A stretch of DNA of 64,000 nt from Gordionus sp. m RMFG-2023 (taxonomy: Eukaryota > Nematomorpha > Gordioida > Chordodea > Parachordodidae). This document shows, piece by piece, positions 44,852 to 57,400 of this stretch. Location: NCBI RefSeq assembly GCF_954871325.1, contig NC_088775.1, forward strand, positions 81,941,561 to 82,005,560, in the 5' to 3' direction. Made by a program: the position numbers and the translations under genes. The notes under the pieces were generated by a model that saw only the letters and a program-made list of their open reading frames with translations, did not search any database and was not told the origin of the DNA. The stretch's first letter is position 1. Each line of letters opens with the position of its first letter.

Positions 44852-45984
44852 AGCCAAGGCTAAAATTTTACAGACACAGTAGCCTCACGTGCTTCAAATT
44901 ATATATAGGGCCTATTTTTTACTGGACTCAGAATTTTTTTAGTCTTCTGTTTAACTAATAACTAGAATAATCAGTAAAGTCTGAACTTATGTATGTTTTA
45001 CATATAAATATCCAATATTCATTAAATATAATTAATTTTATAAACAATTGTATTATCCATGATTGTTATTAAATAAAAATAAAGCTACAAATAGGTGATA
45101 AACATTTGCATATTTTTTTGATGTGTATATTATGATAAATTCTATAAAAATTTATATATATTTGTTTATTTTACACAATCGAGATTGAATAAAAATTATT
45201 TGAAACAAACGATTGATATTGATAAATTAAAATTAACTTAACCATGAAATAGATCAATATGCATGTTTTATTTATATTGTTAGGCAACAAAAATCTTTTG
45301 TTAATAATGAACAGGGCAGTACGAATCTACAACTTTACTAAAGGACGGGGAATGGGGAGGGGTGCATTTTATAAAAAATAATATATTTTGATTATATATG
45401 TTTTTGTTATTGTTAGGGATGGGAAAAACGAAAAAAGCAAAATAAAAAAACGTTAAAAATACGAAAAAACAATGTCACCAACAAAGTGTTAGAAGAAGCC
45501 CAGAAATGGGGTCTTATACAACCAACAATTTGGAAACTAAGATCGAGGAAACGATGGAAATTTTTTTTAAATCTATCCATTATTTTATTTATATTAAAAA
45601 CATTTTTTTAACATGCAAAAATATTATAAAATATTTCGGCAAGGGTTGGGTGAGAATGTTCAACAAACAATGGAAATTATTTTTAATAAATTAGCAATTA
45701 TTTTTAATTTTATTAAAAGTCAGTTGTTACAAACAAAGTTAAGGGTTCATTAGGACCTTAGCTAAGTTGTTAATATTTATATTCGAAAATCCTATTCAAA
45801 CTCTGCTCATCAAATAAGGGATTTAAGAAATCTCACCTTAAGTAAGAACAGATTGTTGAAAAAAAATGTCTGCATAACAAGCTTTAGAGGTAGGAAAAAA
45901 AAAGTAAAAATATATAGTGATCACCGGAAAATGACATTTTTATAAAAATTCCGTGTTCCCATAGGTGAAGTACTAAATTAGATT

Positions 45985-46076
45985 CACAGTTAGCACGAAT
46001 TCACGAAGAAGTATACAAAATATGCCGTATTTTTGTATATTTTTATATACTTCGCAGCGAATTCGCGTCAACTGTT
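45985..46076. repeat. Imperfect palindrome (MITE-like)
   Basis: CACAGTTAGCACGAATTC and CGAAGAAGTATAC on the left face GTATATTTTTATATACTTCG and GAATTCGCGTCAACTG on the right. The arms are about 35-40 bp and pair with some mismatches. No flanking duplication was recognised. Confidence 0.55.
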
Positions 46077-46930
46077 ATGTTTTGAAAAAATAGGTCGGTA
46101 AATAGTTTCCGTATTGAAAAGTAAATGCCCATTTAAAAAAATATATATAACCCTATTTTTATTTTTCTAAAAAGAATTAAAAAATTTCAGCAAATCTATA
46201 TATTTTCTAAAACAAAACCTTAGCCAATCAGGCCTACGCCCATATTTTATATAAATTATCCCCTCTAACCCCACGCTCGGAATCACCAAAATATGAATAT
46301 CTTTTATTTAAAATAAATATACCAAAGCCAGGCTCGTTAAGAGAATTCATGCACAAGTTCCCTGGTCCGTTAAAATTTAATAAAAATTCACGACCGGCCA
46401 TTTAAAATATTACTATAAGTTCGCCTCGGCCGGTTATATTATTTTATACGAATTTCCTCGGATAGCGCATTTTTAATATGTTGTGCTCCTATTAAATCAA
46501 CAAAAAAAACTCGATTCTCAATCCGACCCCCTTATTTTTAAAATTTCTATAAATCAGGAAATAGAAAACCGGAAATATAAAAATTGCTGTTTTTTTCTTT
46601 CAAATTTTTCTTACAAATAGACATTATACTTCTTAATATTTGTACAAATTCCTAGACTGAGCTTATTTACTTTTTGATATATTTATAATTAAATATAGTG
46701 TATTTTGGAATTTTCGTGTTTCTATAGATGGCCAAATTTCATGAAGTAAGCTGAGTTGGGAATTAAAATGTTATATTTTTACTGGTTAGCGTATATATTT
46801 ATATTACCATCATATAAATTTTAAAAAAATTGAAGAATATTGGGTTGAATATTCCGTTTATTTAATATGAGATTATATAGTGGCCTCTACACTTTTTGAG
46901 GGAATGAAGCATAATACCCCCTGAAAAGTA

Positions 46931-46948
46931 CCCCCCCCCCCCCCCCCC
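46931..46948 (+). repeat. C18 homopolymer, one of six long C/G runs
   Basis: Uninterrupted C runs: 1867-1880 (14), 22121-22135 (15), 34783-34794 (12), 46931-46948 (18), 53555-53568 (14), and a G run 48303-48314 (12). The background is extremely A+T-rich, so chance is not a reasonable source. Four are preceded, in the C orientation, by a short A/T string ending in TAA or TA. Confidence 0.9.
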
Positions 46949-47160
46949 TCGAAAAAATGATAATTATTTTATGACACCCATAAATTTCAAAAATAATTTT
47001 TAATCAATTTTTAATATATAATATAAATAAAATGCAAAAATTATATACTTTATAAATATTAGTTATAAATTAATAATTTAGATAAATTAGGGGAAGAGAA
47101 AGCGAAAGAATTTATAATTTCATCAATATTTAATTGTTTAAATAAATTTTTTTCCATTGA

Positions 47161-48198
47161 ATGGTTAAATTATTGAGAAATGAATCTTTCATGGTACTAC
47201 GAAGTCTTGTTTAATTAATTTAATTTTACTCATGACTCTTTCGGCAGGGAAAGCAGAAAAATTTAAAAGTAGACTATAAGGTAAAATAAATGAATAGTTT
47301 TTCCAATCTGAATCGTAAGTCCCAGAATTATCATCATCATCAGAAGAAGCTAAATAATGTATTGGTAAAAATATTTTAATTAAATAAATTTACAATTCTC
47401 AGAATCTGACAAATCTTTAGATTCTGAACCTCTAGGTCATGAGTAATAATTACATTCCCCATTTTGGCCATCTTATAAATATTTCTAAACTTCAACATTT
47501 CTTCGAAAATTTGACTTGAATTTAAATTGTAAAATTCACAGATATCCTCGATATCTTCTTTAATAATTGATTTTTCTGCCATTCCATTTGGCGTAAAATA
47601 TGATGTTTGATGTAAAAATTTCATCGAATCATCATTAAATCTTTCGTTAAACTGCATATGTTGTATTTATTAAAATTTAATAAAGCTAAATTAATATTTA
47701 TTACCAGTAGAGAGATAATAGGAATTTCTTGTTCTACTTTATCAAATCTCTGCTCTGTGCATGCCTATAAAAAAATATAGCAGAGATAAAAAATAAGAGT
47801 AATTAAATGACCTCAGGTTCACTAATTTTATGATCATTATCAGAATCATCAGATACTATATTTTCTTCTAACACATTTTCTTTATTATTAGGACACTTTT
47901 AAAAGATAAATATATTAATTAAAAATATTTATTATACCAATAGCATTGAATTCCCAATTTTTACTTCTTTTTTCGTATAAATAATTAAATATTTAATAAA
48001 AAAATTACTTTGCTATTTGTCCAATTTTGAGTAACATTCTTAAAAGCCACTATTTCAAAGCTTTTCTTTATATCGTTAAAATTAAGCCCACCATATCTTT
48101 TTTCTAATGTAATCTATCCATTTATCATCTCTTATATTATGCGATTTGCAATTTTTAATTAGGCATTTGTATTTTTTTTGGTTAATATTTTTAGGCAT
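47161..48198 (-). pseudogene. hAT/ZMYM-like transposase-derived pseudogene
   Basis: Minus-strand fragments in order: a zinc-finger start at 48198 (MPKNINQKKYKCLIKNCK) that shifts frame into YGGLNFNDIKKSFEIVAF; acidic linkers at about 47900-47810 (VLEENIVSDDSDNDH); then 47657-47400 with SIIKEDIEDICEFYNLNSSQ and IFEEMLKFRNIYK; and last, about 47340-47161, a hAT dimerisation end with SAFPAERVMSKIKLIK and, in another frame, RLRSTMKDSFLNNL. The order fits ZMYM1/52-kDa-repressor-like hAT proteins, but the catalytic core is missing and at least two frame changes are visible. It may represent a former host gene or an internally deleted transposon; no terminal repeats were found. Confidence 0.55.
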
Positions 48199-48413
48199 AT
48201 TTTAAAATTGGAAAAATAATTTACGACAAGAAATCTCGGATAACAACCTAATTTACTAAACATCGACCAAAATTTCCGTCATATTAAATTAAATAATAAG
48301 TTGGGGGGGGGGGGTATTATTACATTTATAAACCAGAAATCACTTGATCATGATGGATGTAACAAAACAGTAAAAGAATTAAATAATAAAGAAAATTTTT
48401 AAAAAAAATTAGC

Positions 48414-48705
48414 CTGGGACTATACCTGTGTTGATCGGCAAGTCCAACCTTTCATTTTCTGCCATTGAAAAGGCCGAAATCCTAAAAAAAACAAATATGC
48501 TTGCCTCATTAATACCGTGTTTATCCCTATCGTTAACAATACCCTAGGCATGTTCGGAAGTGATGCTCTCAATTTCATCAAAACTATGGAAAAAAAATTG
48601 AGGCAGATCTCAGGGGACCCCAATGAAGGATTTTACCTTCGTCAACAGATTTCCCTGGAAATCTGCCAGTCCAATTTTTTAAGCATTCACTCTTCTCTAG
48701 GGTGA
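48414..48705 (+). pseudogene. C-terminal end of a LINE polyprotein
   Basis: Plus strand: WDYTCVDRQVQPF, then after one in-frame stop KYACLINTVFIPIVNNTLGM, then LRQISGDPNEGFYLRQQIS, ending SIHSSLG with a stop at 48703. The series WD---VDT ... VETLG--G--A--F ... TGD-----FL-QRISIAIQRGN is typical of the C-terminal tail beyond the reverse transcriptase of many metazoan LINE ORFs. No reverse transcriptase core lies upstream, as expected for a 5'-truncated insertion. A G12 run lies 100 bp to the left. Confidence 0.55.
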
Positions 48706-49022
48706 TTTGTACCCTTTTTTTAAACATTTATAATTTTTTTTATCCCATTTCTCATTTATACATACATATTTTTTAATTCATTTTTTATATATCATTTGAT
48801 TTTTTTATATATATTTTTTTAATTATAATTATTATATAAAAGTTTAAAGAATTATCATATTTTTATCGAAATATAAATTTTTTTTTTTAAAAAGTACCCC
48901 CACTCAAACTTAAGCAGTTATTTTTGATTTCCTCTATTGTATACTTGTAACTGAAATAACTTTTTTAATTTTCTATGATTTACTATAATATTCATAGATT
49001 TATTATTTACAGTTCTTAAAAC

Positions 49023-49663
49023 CAGGGATGTGAACCCTCCTTCTAAAAAAATGGGTTCGGGTTCATTTAAAAACCCTGAACTCGAATAATTACTTTTAAA
49101 ATTAGTTTAAACAATAGAAACATCATTTTTTTTAAAATACATTTTAATTGGTATTGCCATAAAAATAATTTATCATCATGATTATAATATATTCGTGAGT
49201 TTGTACTTCTCTTTGTCCTATAAATTTAATAATCCACAAACAACAATATTCTAAAATAGATATTATTATATATTATCATCATTTATAGGAAAAACTTTTA
49301 AAATCTGCTTTGCTGGGTAAAATTTAAAAATTTTTACGAAAAATGGCCGACTTAAATATAACAAAAATGATTCCACGAAAAAAATAATCAAAATTTAATA
49401 TATTTTTTTGATTAAAAAAACAATTGTTTTATATAGGAACTCTTTTTAAGTAGGAAATCTTTTATAAATGAAAATAAATTACATGTTTTTTATATTATAT
49501 TATTTTTAACATAAAAAAATATAGATTTTTTAAAAATTAAAAAAATTTTTTTTTTAAAAAAAAGCTTGGACCCTAAACCCTAAATTTTTAAAAAGGGTTC
49601 GGGTTTTGGTTCAGCGAAATATAGAGGGTTCGGAAGGTTTAAAGGTTTGGGTTCTCATCTCTG
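49023..49663. mobile_element. hAT MITE with perfect target duplication
   Basis: Inverted ends CAGGGATGTGAACCC and GGGTTCTCATCTCTG with GGGTTCGGGTT-type subterminal repeats. Identical octamers CTTAAAAC lie at 49015-49022 and 49664-49671. It is 641 bp, non-coding and internally A+T-rich. Confidence 0.88.
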
Positions 49664-49671
49664 CTTAAAAC

Positions 49672-52600
49672 ACAAAGAAATAAGTATATTGCAATATTTT
49701 TTCAACAAATAGTATTAATCAAAATATTAGCTAAAAATTCAAATAATTATATCAAAAATTTAATGTCCGGGCTGTACAAAAATATTAGAGATTTGCGAGG
49801 CCCTGCCTGATTTATTATGTATGAATTGTCCGACGCGACTTTAATAATTTTTTATGTATGAATTGTCGGTCATTTTTCATGTAACAATTACCAGACCCGT
49901 TAGCTTTCAGGTGAGCTGGGTTTTGCAGATCTCTAGTATGGAACTATTTAACGCTATTGGCTGAAATGGCTTGATTTGAGCCGATTTTAAAACAGCTTGA
50001 ATTTTTAACAGAAATATATTCTCTTAGTCTCAAGATTTCACTGATAGATGTCCAAACTTTTGTGACATCAATGAGAAAAATCTTCGGGCTTGCGTAATAT
50101 TTATCTGGATAAAATATTACGTTATCCGCTTAAAATCGGCTGAAATCGAGTCGTTTAGCAACACTAATTCAAACTAGTAAATACGATCGTTGCAAATAAT
50201 ATTTTTTTTAAATGCGCCAAGATCTTGTTCATTTAGGATTAAATTTGGATAAATATATTTATTTTTCACCTCTTTTTTTTAAACTATTATTTTTGAACTT
50301 TCAATTCATATAACAACATTATCGATTTTAAATTAATTTCTAATTTATTCAATTATTTTCTATCTAATTTTCTATTATGATATGGATAAAATAAATAAGC
50401 TTAATTAAAATATTTTTTTATTTATATTTAATTCATAATTCATTAATATCCCAAGTAATTATTTGGATGCTATAAATATTTCAATTAATATAAATTAAAT
50501 TATAAAATAATATAGGATGACATGATAATTAAATTCTATTACACAGAACACTTCCTTCAAAGATTGGGACTCTCCACACTCATGCACTTTTTGCGTCACG
50601 TCGGTTGACAGTAAAGTGCACTGCTCAGAACACAAATTTTCTAATGGCAGACACCCCCATCTCCAGGTTATTAACAACAATTCACAAAGTGCTAGTAGCC
50701 AGCATTCCTTTCTCTTTAGAACCAGTCGGATATATGTCGACATTGAAAAAAAAATAAAATTTGAAATATAAAAAAAAATCTTCTAGTTTATAATTTTCTA
50801 ACCCTGACGATAAAAGATAATATTATTCAATACTTATACTCTTATAATCTTATACTTTATTGTGTTTCTTTCTTTCTTACTTCAATTTAGAAAAATATAT
50901 GGTGCAGTCAAAATTATTTATAAAGTAATCAAAATTTTAAAAAAAATTGGGCCGATGAAAATTAAATTTAAATATAAAATAGAATAAAAATACAGAAGCT
51001 TTAGTATTATATTTAGGTTCATGGTGACAAGAACGACAGAAAATTATGTTCCGAATTATTTGGCAAGTTATTATTTATTAAATATAACACCCATTCTGTC
51101 GTCAAGTGCCCCGTTAAAAAGACTTTAGTTTGGCTAAAAATTTATAGAAAAAATTTTGAGAATGATTACGATCCTGGGTCGAGCCTTATTAAAAAATTAA
51201 AGCCTGTTATGTTCACTGATCTAGATACGATTTTTGACGATGTATCTTTATCTATATTCGTTTGAAAAGTATCTTTTAATAACTCTGAAAAATAATATTC
51301 ATATTTTTTATTCTAAAAGTGCCATTGCATAATTTTAATTACTATAAAATAATTTTTTTTATTCAATTATTAAAAAACGAATTTAAAACAAAGGTCATAT
51401 AAAAAACAACTAACGATTATAAAAATAGCGCATATATAAAAATTTAAAATAAACAAACAACTGGATAAAAATTAAATTCAAAAATAACAATTAAGAGATC
51501 GATTTACTCAGGGGTCGACTGGTTATGCTGCGGCCTAGTGGGTAAATATTTTCTAGGGGCCTCATTTTTATGGGGACTTCTCTCCATACCCTCCTTTGTG
51601 GACCTTCGGCCGGGACCCCCTTAATAGCTCATATTATAAATACTTTTATTATTTCGTTTTTGGACAAAAATGTCTAAAACGATGGGTTAAACATATAATT
51701 TGAGCATCATATTTTTATTTAAAAATAATAGTATGAATGATAATTCCATATTTTATTTCAGGAATTGTATATAGAAAATCATATTAATTGAACTATAAAA
51801 AAAATAGTTAACACTAAAATTCAGGATTTAGAAGTAATTAAAATAAGAGTGTTTTAATGAAAAGATGCAATTGCGCATATAATAAAATATTACACATAGA
51901 AAATTATTACTTATTGCAATATAAATCTAGTATATGATATTGTATACATATAAAATCAAACATATTGCAAATATAGTTTCCCAAATAGAATTTAAATAAT
52001 GAATTAAACGAATATTGTATAATTTTTAAGCTAGTAAATTTTAAATTATCTCTCAACTTTGGCGCATTAAACAAATATTACAGTTCTATTTGCATCAACA
52101 ATTCTTTTTCAACGGGCATCATTAAAAATGTCAATCATGTCCCACATTTGCCCTCAGCCTATTTTTTATAATTTTAAATTTATTAGATGTTCTTTCACAA
52201 TTTCTAATTATGTTGGCAAAAAATATATTGTAAATATAGTATGTTAGTTGACTAACCGACGGATAACTAATAGTTAGTGTCGAAAAATTCGTTAAAAAAA
52301 AGTAACGTTTGTTTTTCCTTACTGATTAAACAAAATAGATTTTTTTTAAATATAAAAATATATCAAACGTTAAAATGGAATGTCTGATTATATTGGTTAA
52401 TAGAAAACAAGGGAATCCATTGGAACTGCGAATAGAATTTCTTCAATTTTTATATTTTTTCGTTGTGAAACAGGTGTGGAGTGGTCAGTGAACCTAATGG
52501 GAAAATGTCGGGGCCTCTAAATTTTAAAAATATGGGGGCCTTTAGGAAAGAATTTTCTGGCCCTAGGAAGAAAAAAGATATTTTTTAAAAAAAATCGGTA

Positions 52601-52885
52601 TAAAATTCAATTATGTTTTATACTAAATAATTTTAAATATTAATTTAATTTTTTGGTGGGATTATAAACATTATAAGTGCCATAAAAATATAAAAAGGAA
52701 ATCAGATTTAATAGTGGAATAATAAAACTATTTCCCTATTTTCATTAGTTGTTAAAATGTGGATCCAATAGAAATTAAATAAGGAAGACATTTTATTTGT
52801 ATATTGTCTTAAAATAAATAGTCGCAAGTAAATATTTAATTAATTTATATAAATATACATGAGAGCGACAATATGTTTTTTTTCT
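49672..52885. other. Intergenic DNA with MITE-like fragments
   Basis: TAGAGATTTGCGAGGCCC near 49786 and TTTGCAGATCTCTA near 49937 look like ends of a small hAT derivative. CAGGGGTCGACTGG near 51512 and CAGGTGTGGAGTGG near 52473 are two similar terminus-like motifs in the same orientation. A GC-richer island at about 50520-50740 is described separately. No host exon was recognised. Confidence 0.4.
50520..50743. other. GC-richer island with open frames on both strands
   Basis: About 220 bp of clearly higher G+C than its surroundings. On the minus strand 50743-50495 is open (82 codons, Cys-rich: RKECWLLALCELLLITW). On the plus strand a frame of similar length is open from about 50530 (LLHRTLPSKIGTL ... 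ISRLLTTIHKVLVASIPF). Neither matches a family I recognise. It could be a host exon or a transposon fragment. Confidence 0.3.
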
Positions 52886-53170
52886 GTCAATGTTTCGTTT
52901 TTTCAACTTTGAATCATTTTTTGAGCCCGTTTTTTTTTAAGTTTAAAAATCTGATTTCACCTAAAATGTATTCCACCAGGTTTAGAATACCTACCCTCTG
53001 AATATAAGACAATTTAGCTATGAATTATTTAACTTAATATATTTTATATTTAATTTCAACTCATAAAGATATTCTAAACATGCTGGTGGAATACATTACC
53101 GATAAAATCAGATTTTTAAATTTAAAAAAAAAGCTCTCAAATAATGATTTAAAGTTGTAAAACACATTGC
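52886..53170. mobile_element. MITE with about 100-bp inverted arms
   Basis: Left arm CAATGTTTCG...CAACTTTGAATCATTTTTTG...AAATCTGATTT...TGTATTCCACCAGGTTTAGAATA; right arm is its complement (TATTCTAAACATGCTGGTGGAATACA...AAATCAGATTTTT...AATGATTTAAAGTTG...CACATTG). A single related arm occurs near 55535-55590. Outer borders are approximate and no target duplication was fixed. Confidence 0.7.
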
Positions 53171-53839
53171 CGGGAAAAACCCATTGAGGCTAACATATAC
53201 ACGCAATATTTACAGTTTATATATATATAGAAAATAGAATATTATTATTATATGTATATAAATGGACCGAAATGAAAATAATAAATAACACAAACAAAAC
53301 CAAACCCCGTAAAAATAATTATTTTAATATTGAATATAAATGTATTATATATATAAGATAGGATAAATGTTTAATATAAAAAATGAAGTTTCCTTTCATA
53401 TTCATTTTAATTTTGCCATAAAAATAAAATATTTTTAATTTACAAAACATTTATTTTAAGTTAAAATAAAAATTATCTGGTCTTGCCTTGAATCAAATAT
53501 TGGCTGGTTGGATTATTTTTACATGTGCACTAAGTATATTAAGAAAATTTATAACCCCCCCCCCCCCCTCTAACTAAGGTGAACCATATTTGTTAAACTC
53601 TTATAACATAACTCAAAAATGTTTAAGGATTTTCCTGTGTTAGAATAGGAAGTTTGGGAAAATTATTTATCCAATCATCTTTTTACTTAAAATATATTAG
53701 AGGTCTAAATTTTATCTGATAGAGATCATTAAATATAAAGAAAGAATATACAGTTATCCTTAATAGCTAACGGTATAAATTTTGGCCTTTATCAAGATAT
53801 TTACGAACAAGGAACTTAAACATTTTAACTGCCTGGAAA

Positions 53840-54205
53840 ATGGTTGAAGATTCTAAATTTTCTTTCAATATATATAAAAGCTACAAATATGGCTTCATCA
53901 ATAAAAATTTGTCGATTTGGTCATATGCACTGAAACTGAAATACCGCAGCATAGAATTAGTCGTAAAAAGAAGATATGTTTTGAGAAATGTTCAAATGAA
54001 AAATGGCTCCCTTCAAATTAACAATTCTAAGTATTTCGTGACCAGTCGGGCAGGACTTTTATTTCTAAACTATCATGCGGACCATGCTGGTGTGGATAAA
54101 ATATTACTCTCACTTCTCACTAAAATTTTAAAATGTTTATTTTACAAATGCTTATATAAATATTATTTTCCAAGAACAAATAAATTTAATGAAAAGAAAA
54201 AGTAG
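53840..54205 (+). pseudogene. FLYWCH-like fragment (MULE-related?)
   Basis: A 121-codon frame opening at ATG 53840. SYKYGFINKNLSIWSYALKL resembles the Y-F--K---G--YW-C part of a FLYWCH finger and is followed at a distance by YHADHAG (HNHAPD-like). The finger Cys residues are not evident and the tail is low-complexity. It may be an eroded N terminus of a MULE transposase or an unrelated frame. Confidence 0.3.
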
Positions 54206-54451
54206 ATGTAAAATACCAGATTACGAAAAACATTACAAAAATAGCTCGTGTAATATACTAACTGTCAAAAATTTATGTTTTTCATATTGATATATATTTC
54301 CAGGTAAAAACAAAAGGATATTTCATTATAAAAATTAATTTTTTTATTATTTTTATTTTATTAAAAATTTATTATATTAAAATTTTTTTTTTTATATATT
54401 GATAAATTGCCCATATAAATATATATATATATTTTGATAAATTAAAAAGAA

Positions 54452-57400
54452 TTATAACAAATCGTAGAAAAAATCTAAGCCTTGACCAATTTCCCATATA
54501 GCTAAATTAACGTTTAATTCTTCGGCAAGCTTGATTCTTTGTGCGATAGAGTATAGGGACGGGTAAAACATAGCTCTAACATCGTTGTTTACACTATATA
54601 AAAAAAATCATACTGTGTAAAATTTTTCTTATTTATACTAGATAATTTTTTTTATTTGAATTTATATTATTTCCAAATCTAAGATTATGGGATAAATATT
54701 TTACAGCGCATTTAATAAAAATTCTTTTATTATTAACTTCAATTTTTAGAAGCTCTTTATTTTATACCATATATCTATAGGGGTGGGGGAGTTTTTTTGA
54801 GAGCTGTTAGGAATGAAGAGGCGTAAATGAAATTCCATTTAATATGTTTGCCTTTCGACCATGGATTGGCTGTAACTCTTTGGGGGTAAAATCGTCATCT
54901 ACCGACAAAAATTTAGGCTTTGAGGGTGTATTGTGTAATTATGAGACTGAGTCTTAATAATAGAATGTCTTTAGAAACTACCTTCGCTATTGGAAGATTT
55001 ACTTATGAGTTCCACCCCCTTGTTTCACTTTCTGCACCTATGGGGTAAAAAGAGGTCATACACAGTCGACAGTCGCTCCTAATTATTCATTTTATAAGAA
55101 GGTATCTCATCATAGAAACTACTTGGATTTAACAATTCGAATTGGAAACCATTTTATATTGAATTTCATCTGCGGCTTTTCTTTCCAGTAGCCATGAACT
55201 CAAAAAATAATAATCGCCCTAATTTTTCATATATAAAATATTGCTAAAAAAATCAATTAATAAATAAGTGAGAGAAAATACGATTTAGGGTAAAACAGAT
55301 GTGCTTTCAAATTGGGTGTTACATCAATGTTAAATTGAATAAGTATTTCTTTAAAAAAATGATCTACAATTTGCAAGATATCATTTGAAATAAAACGCAA
55401 GAACGTCTTAGAAACATAAGGATATTTATTGTCGTGAGAAATCAGTAAATCTGGGTTATTAGTGCAATTTAAACTTAAATCATATATGAACGCACGTTTT
55501 TTAAAAGCTAAATCATTTATGAACGCGTGTTTTTTTTTAATTTTAAGGATCTGATTTTGCCGAGATTGTATATTCCATCATGTGTACGCATTATTTAAAA
55601 AATATCAATGAATCTATAAGTCCTTTAGAAAATGCCGAGCAGCAAATATTGGCCCTGTAATATTCTCCCAGATATTGAATTATTTCCTAACATTGTCATT
55701 AGGGGTGGAGAAATCATGAAATTTTTTTTACTCAATGTTAAGCTCATTAGTCAAAAATGTTGGATTATGCAAATTTTGTTAAAAGATAATTATGGAAAAA
55801 AATTAATTTAAATGATGGATTTTTATTTTATGTGTTTATTTCTTCGAAAAATTATATTTGTATATGCAAAATAAATTTTACATTTTTTTATAGTTTATGG
55901 AATAAAATTAATTTAAATGATGGATTTTTATTTTATGTGTTTATTTCTTCGAAAAATTATTATTTTAATATGCAAATACTTATGTTTAATGGCTATAAAA
56001 AAATATATAAATAGCTAAGAAAAATAATTATTTTTTAACGGATGATATTTTAAAAATTAATTTAATAAAAGAATTACGATATTTTGTTTCTTCGAAATTT
56101 GTGTGAAATTTAATAAAAAGGAAAGATTTAATACAGAAAAAGTAAGTCTACAATTTAATAAATTAGAATTATTAAAAAGAGTTACATTATATATTTTAGG
56201 TGTGCTCAAAAGTAAGTAGTTAGCCATCGTTATTATTAAAATTAATTCTTTATTTTAATTATATAGATTTAATACACCTTTGATTCTTAATTAGCTCTCC
56301 CAATACTGTGTTAACACCCTGAGTTAAGTTCGGACTTGTAACAATTTGGACCGAAGTAAATCAGGGCCTATTAGATATTCACTTAGGAATTCAAAGGTAA
56401 AAACAAATTTATTTTATGTTATTTAAATTATTATTACTTTTATTTATTATAGTAGTAATTTTATATTTATACAATTTTTTTAAATTATTTAAAATTATTT
56501 TAATCAAGTGGTTATTGAGTACACTGTAATGTATATTACGCAAATAAATTTATTAAGTTTAATACTTAAAAATATAAGTATAATTATATTTTTGGTGCTA
56601 ATTTTAAGTTTCACGTTAGGTTTAATTATAGGAAGAAATACGACTTACGTTAAGATAGAGATTAAAGAGTTAGAAAATATTAAGAATATATTAAGAGAGG
56701 AAGATAAGAAAAGAAATATAAACAACTTCATACGAACGGATAATTACAGACAGATAAGTTGCTATAGCTGTGGTCAGCCAGGCCATATGTCGCGTGATTG
56801 TGATTTAACAAAAGATTTGAAATGCGCGAGATGTGGCAGGAATGGCCATTTAGCTATAAGATGTAGGTTAAACAATATAATTGATGTAATATTTGTGGCC
56901 AGGATGGACACACTCAAGAAAAATGTAACAAATGACTAAGAAAGAAATATTTTGATAATGAATTTAATAATTTTTTTAATGTTGATAATTTAGTAGAAAA
57001 TAAGAATAAATATTTTAATTGTAATAATAAAGTTGGTAATAATAGTTTTTCTAATTTTAGTTCAGGTAAAATTAAGCATTTTAATTTTAATGATAGATTA
57101 GATCATTATAATAATTTTGTAAATGTTAATAATTGTAGTAAAAATAAGTATTTTAATTTTAATAATGATAAATTGGATAATGTTGATAATGCTAGTGCAA
57201 GTAAGAATAATTATTGTAATAAGAACGATAAATTTTGCGATGATAAAAAGTGATTTAACGTGGATAATTATAATTCAAGCGATATTAATAGAAGTGATAT
57301 AAAAATAAAAAGTAGAGATTTTGAAATATATAGAATTAAAAAGGCAACTAGTGTAGACGTACTAAAGATGGAATTAGAGAATTTTTTAATGAAAAATAGA

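Larger units (their letters stand above)
44852..47100. other. A+T-rich intergenic DNA
   Basis: It contains an imperfect palindrome at about 45985-46076, a C18 run at 46931-46948, and a short GC-richer patch near 46320-46460 (AGGCTCG, CGACCGGCC, CCTCGGCCGG). A 62-codon frame at 45506-45694 has no recognisable domain. Confidence 0.4.
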
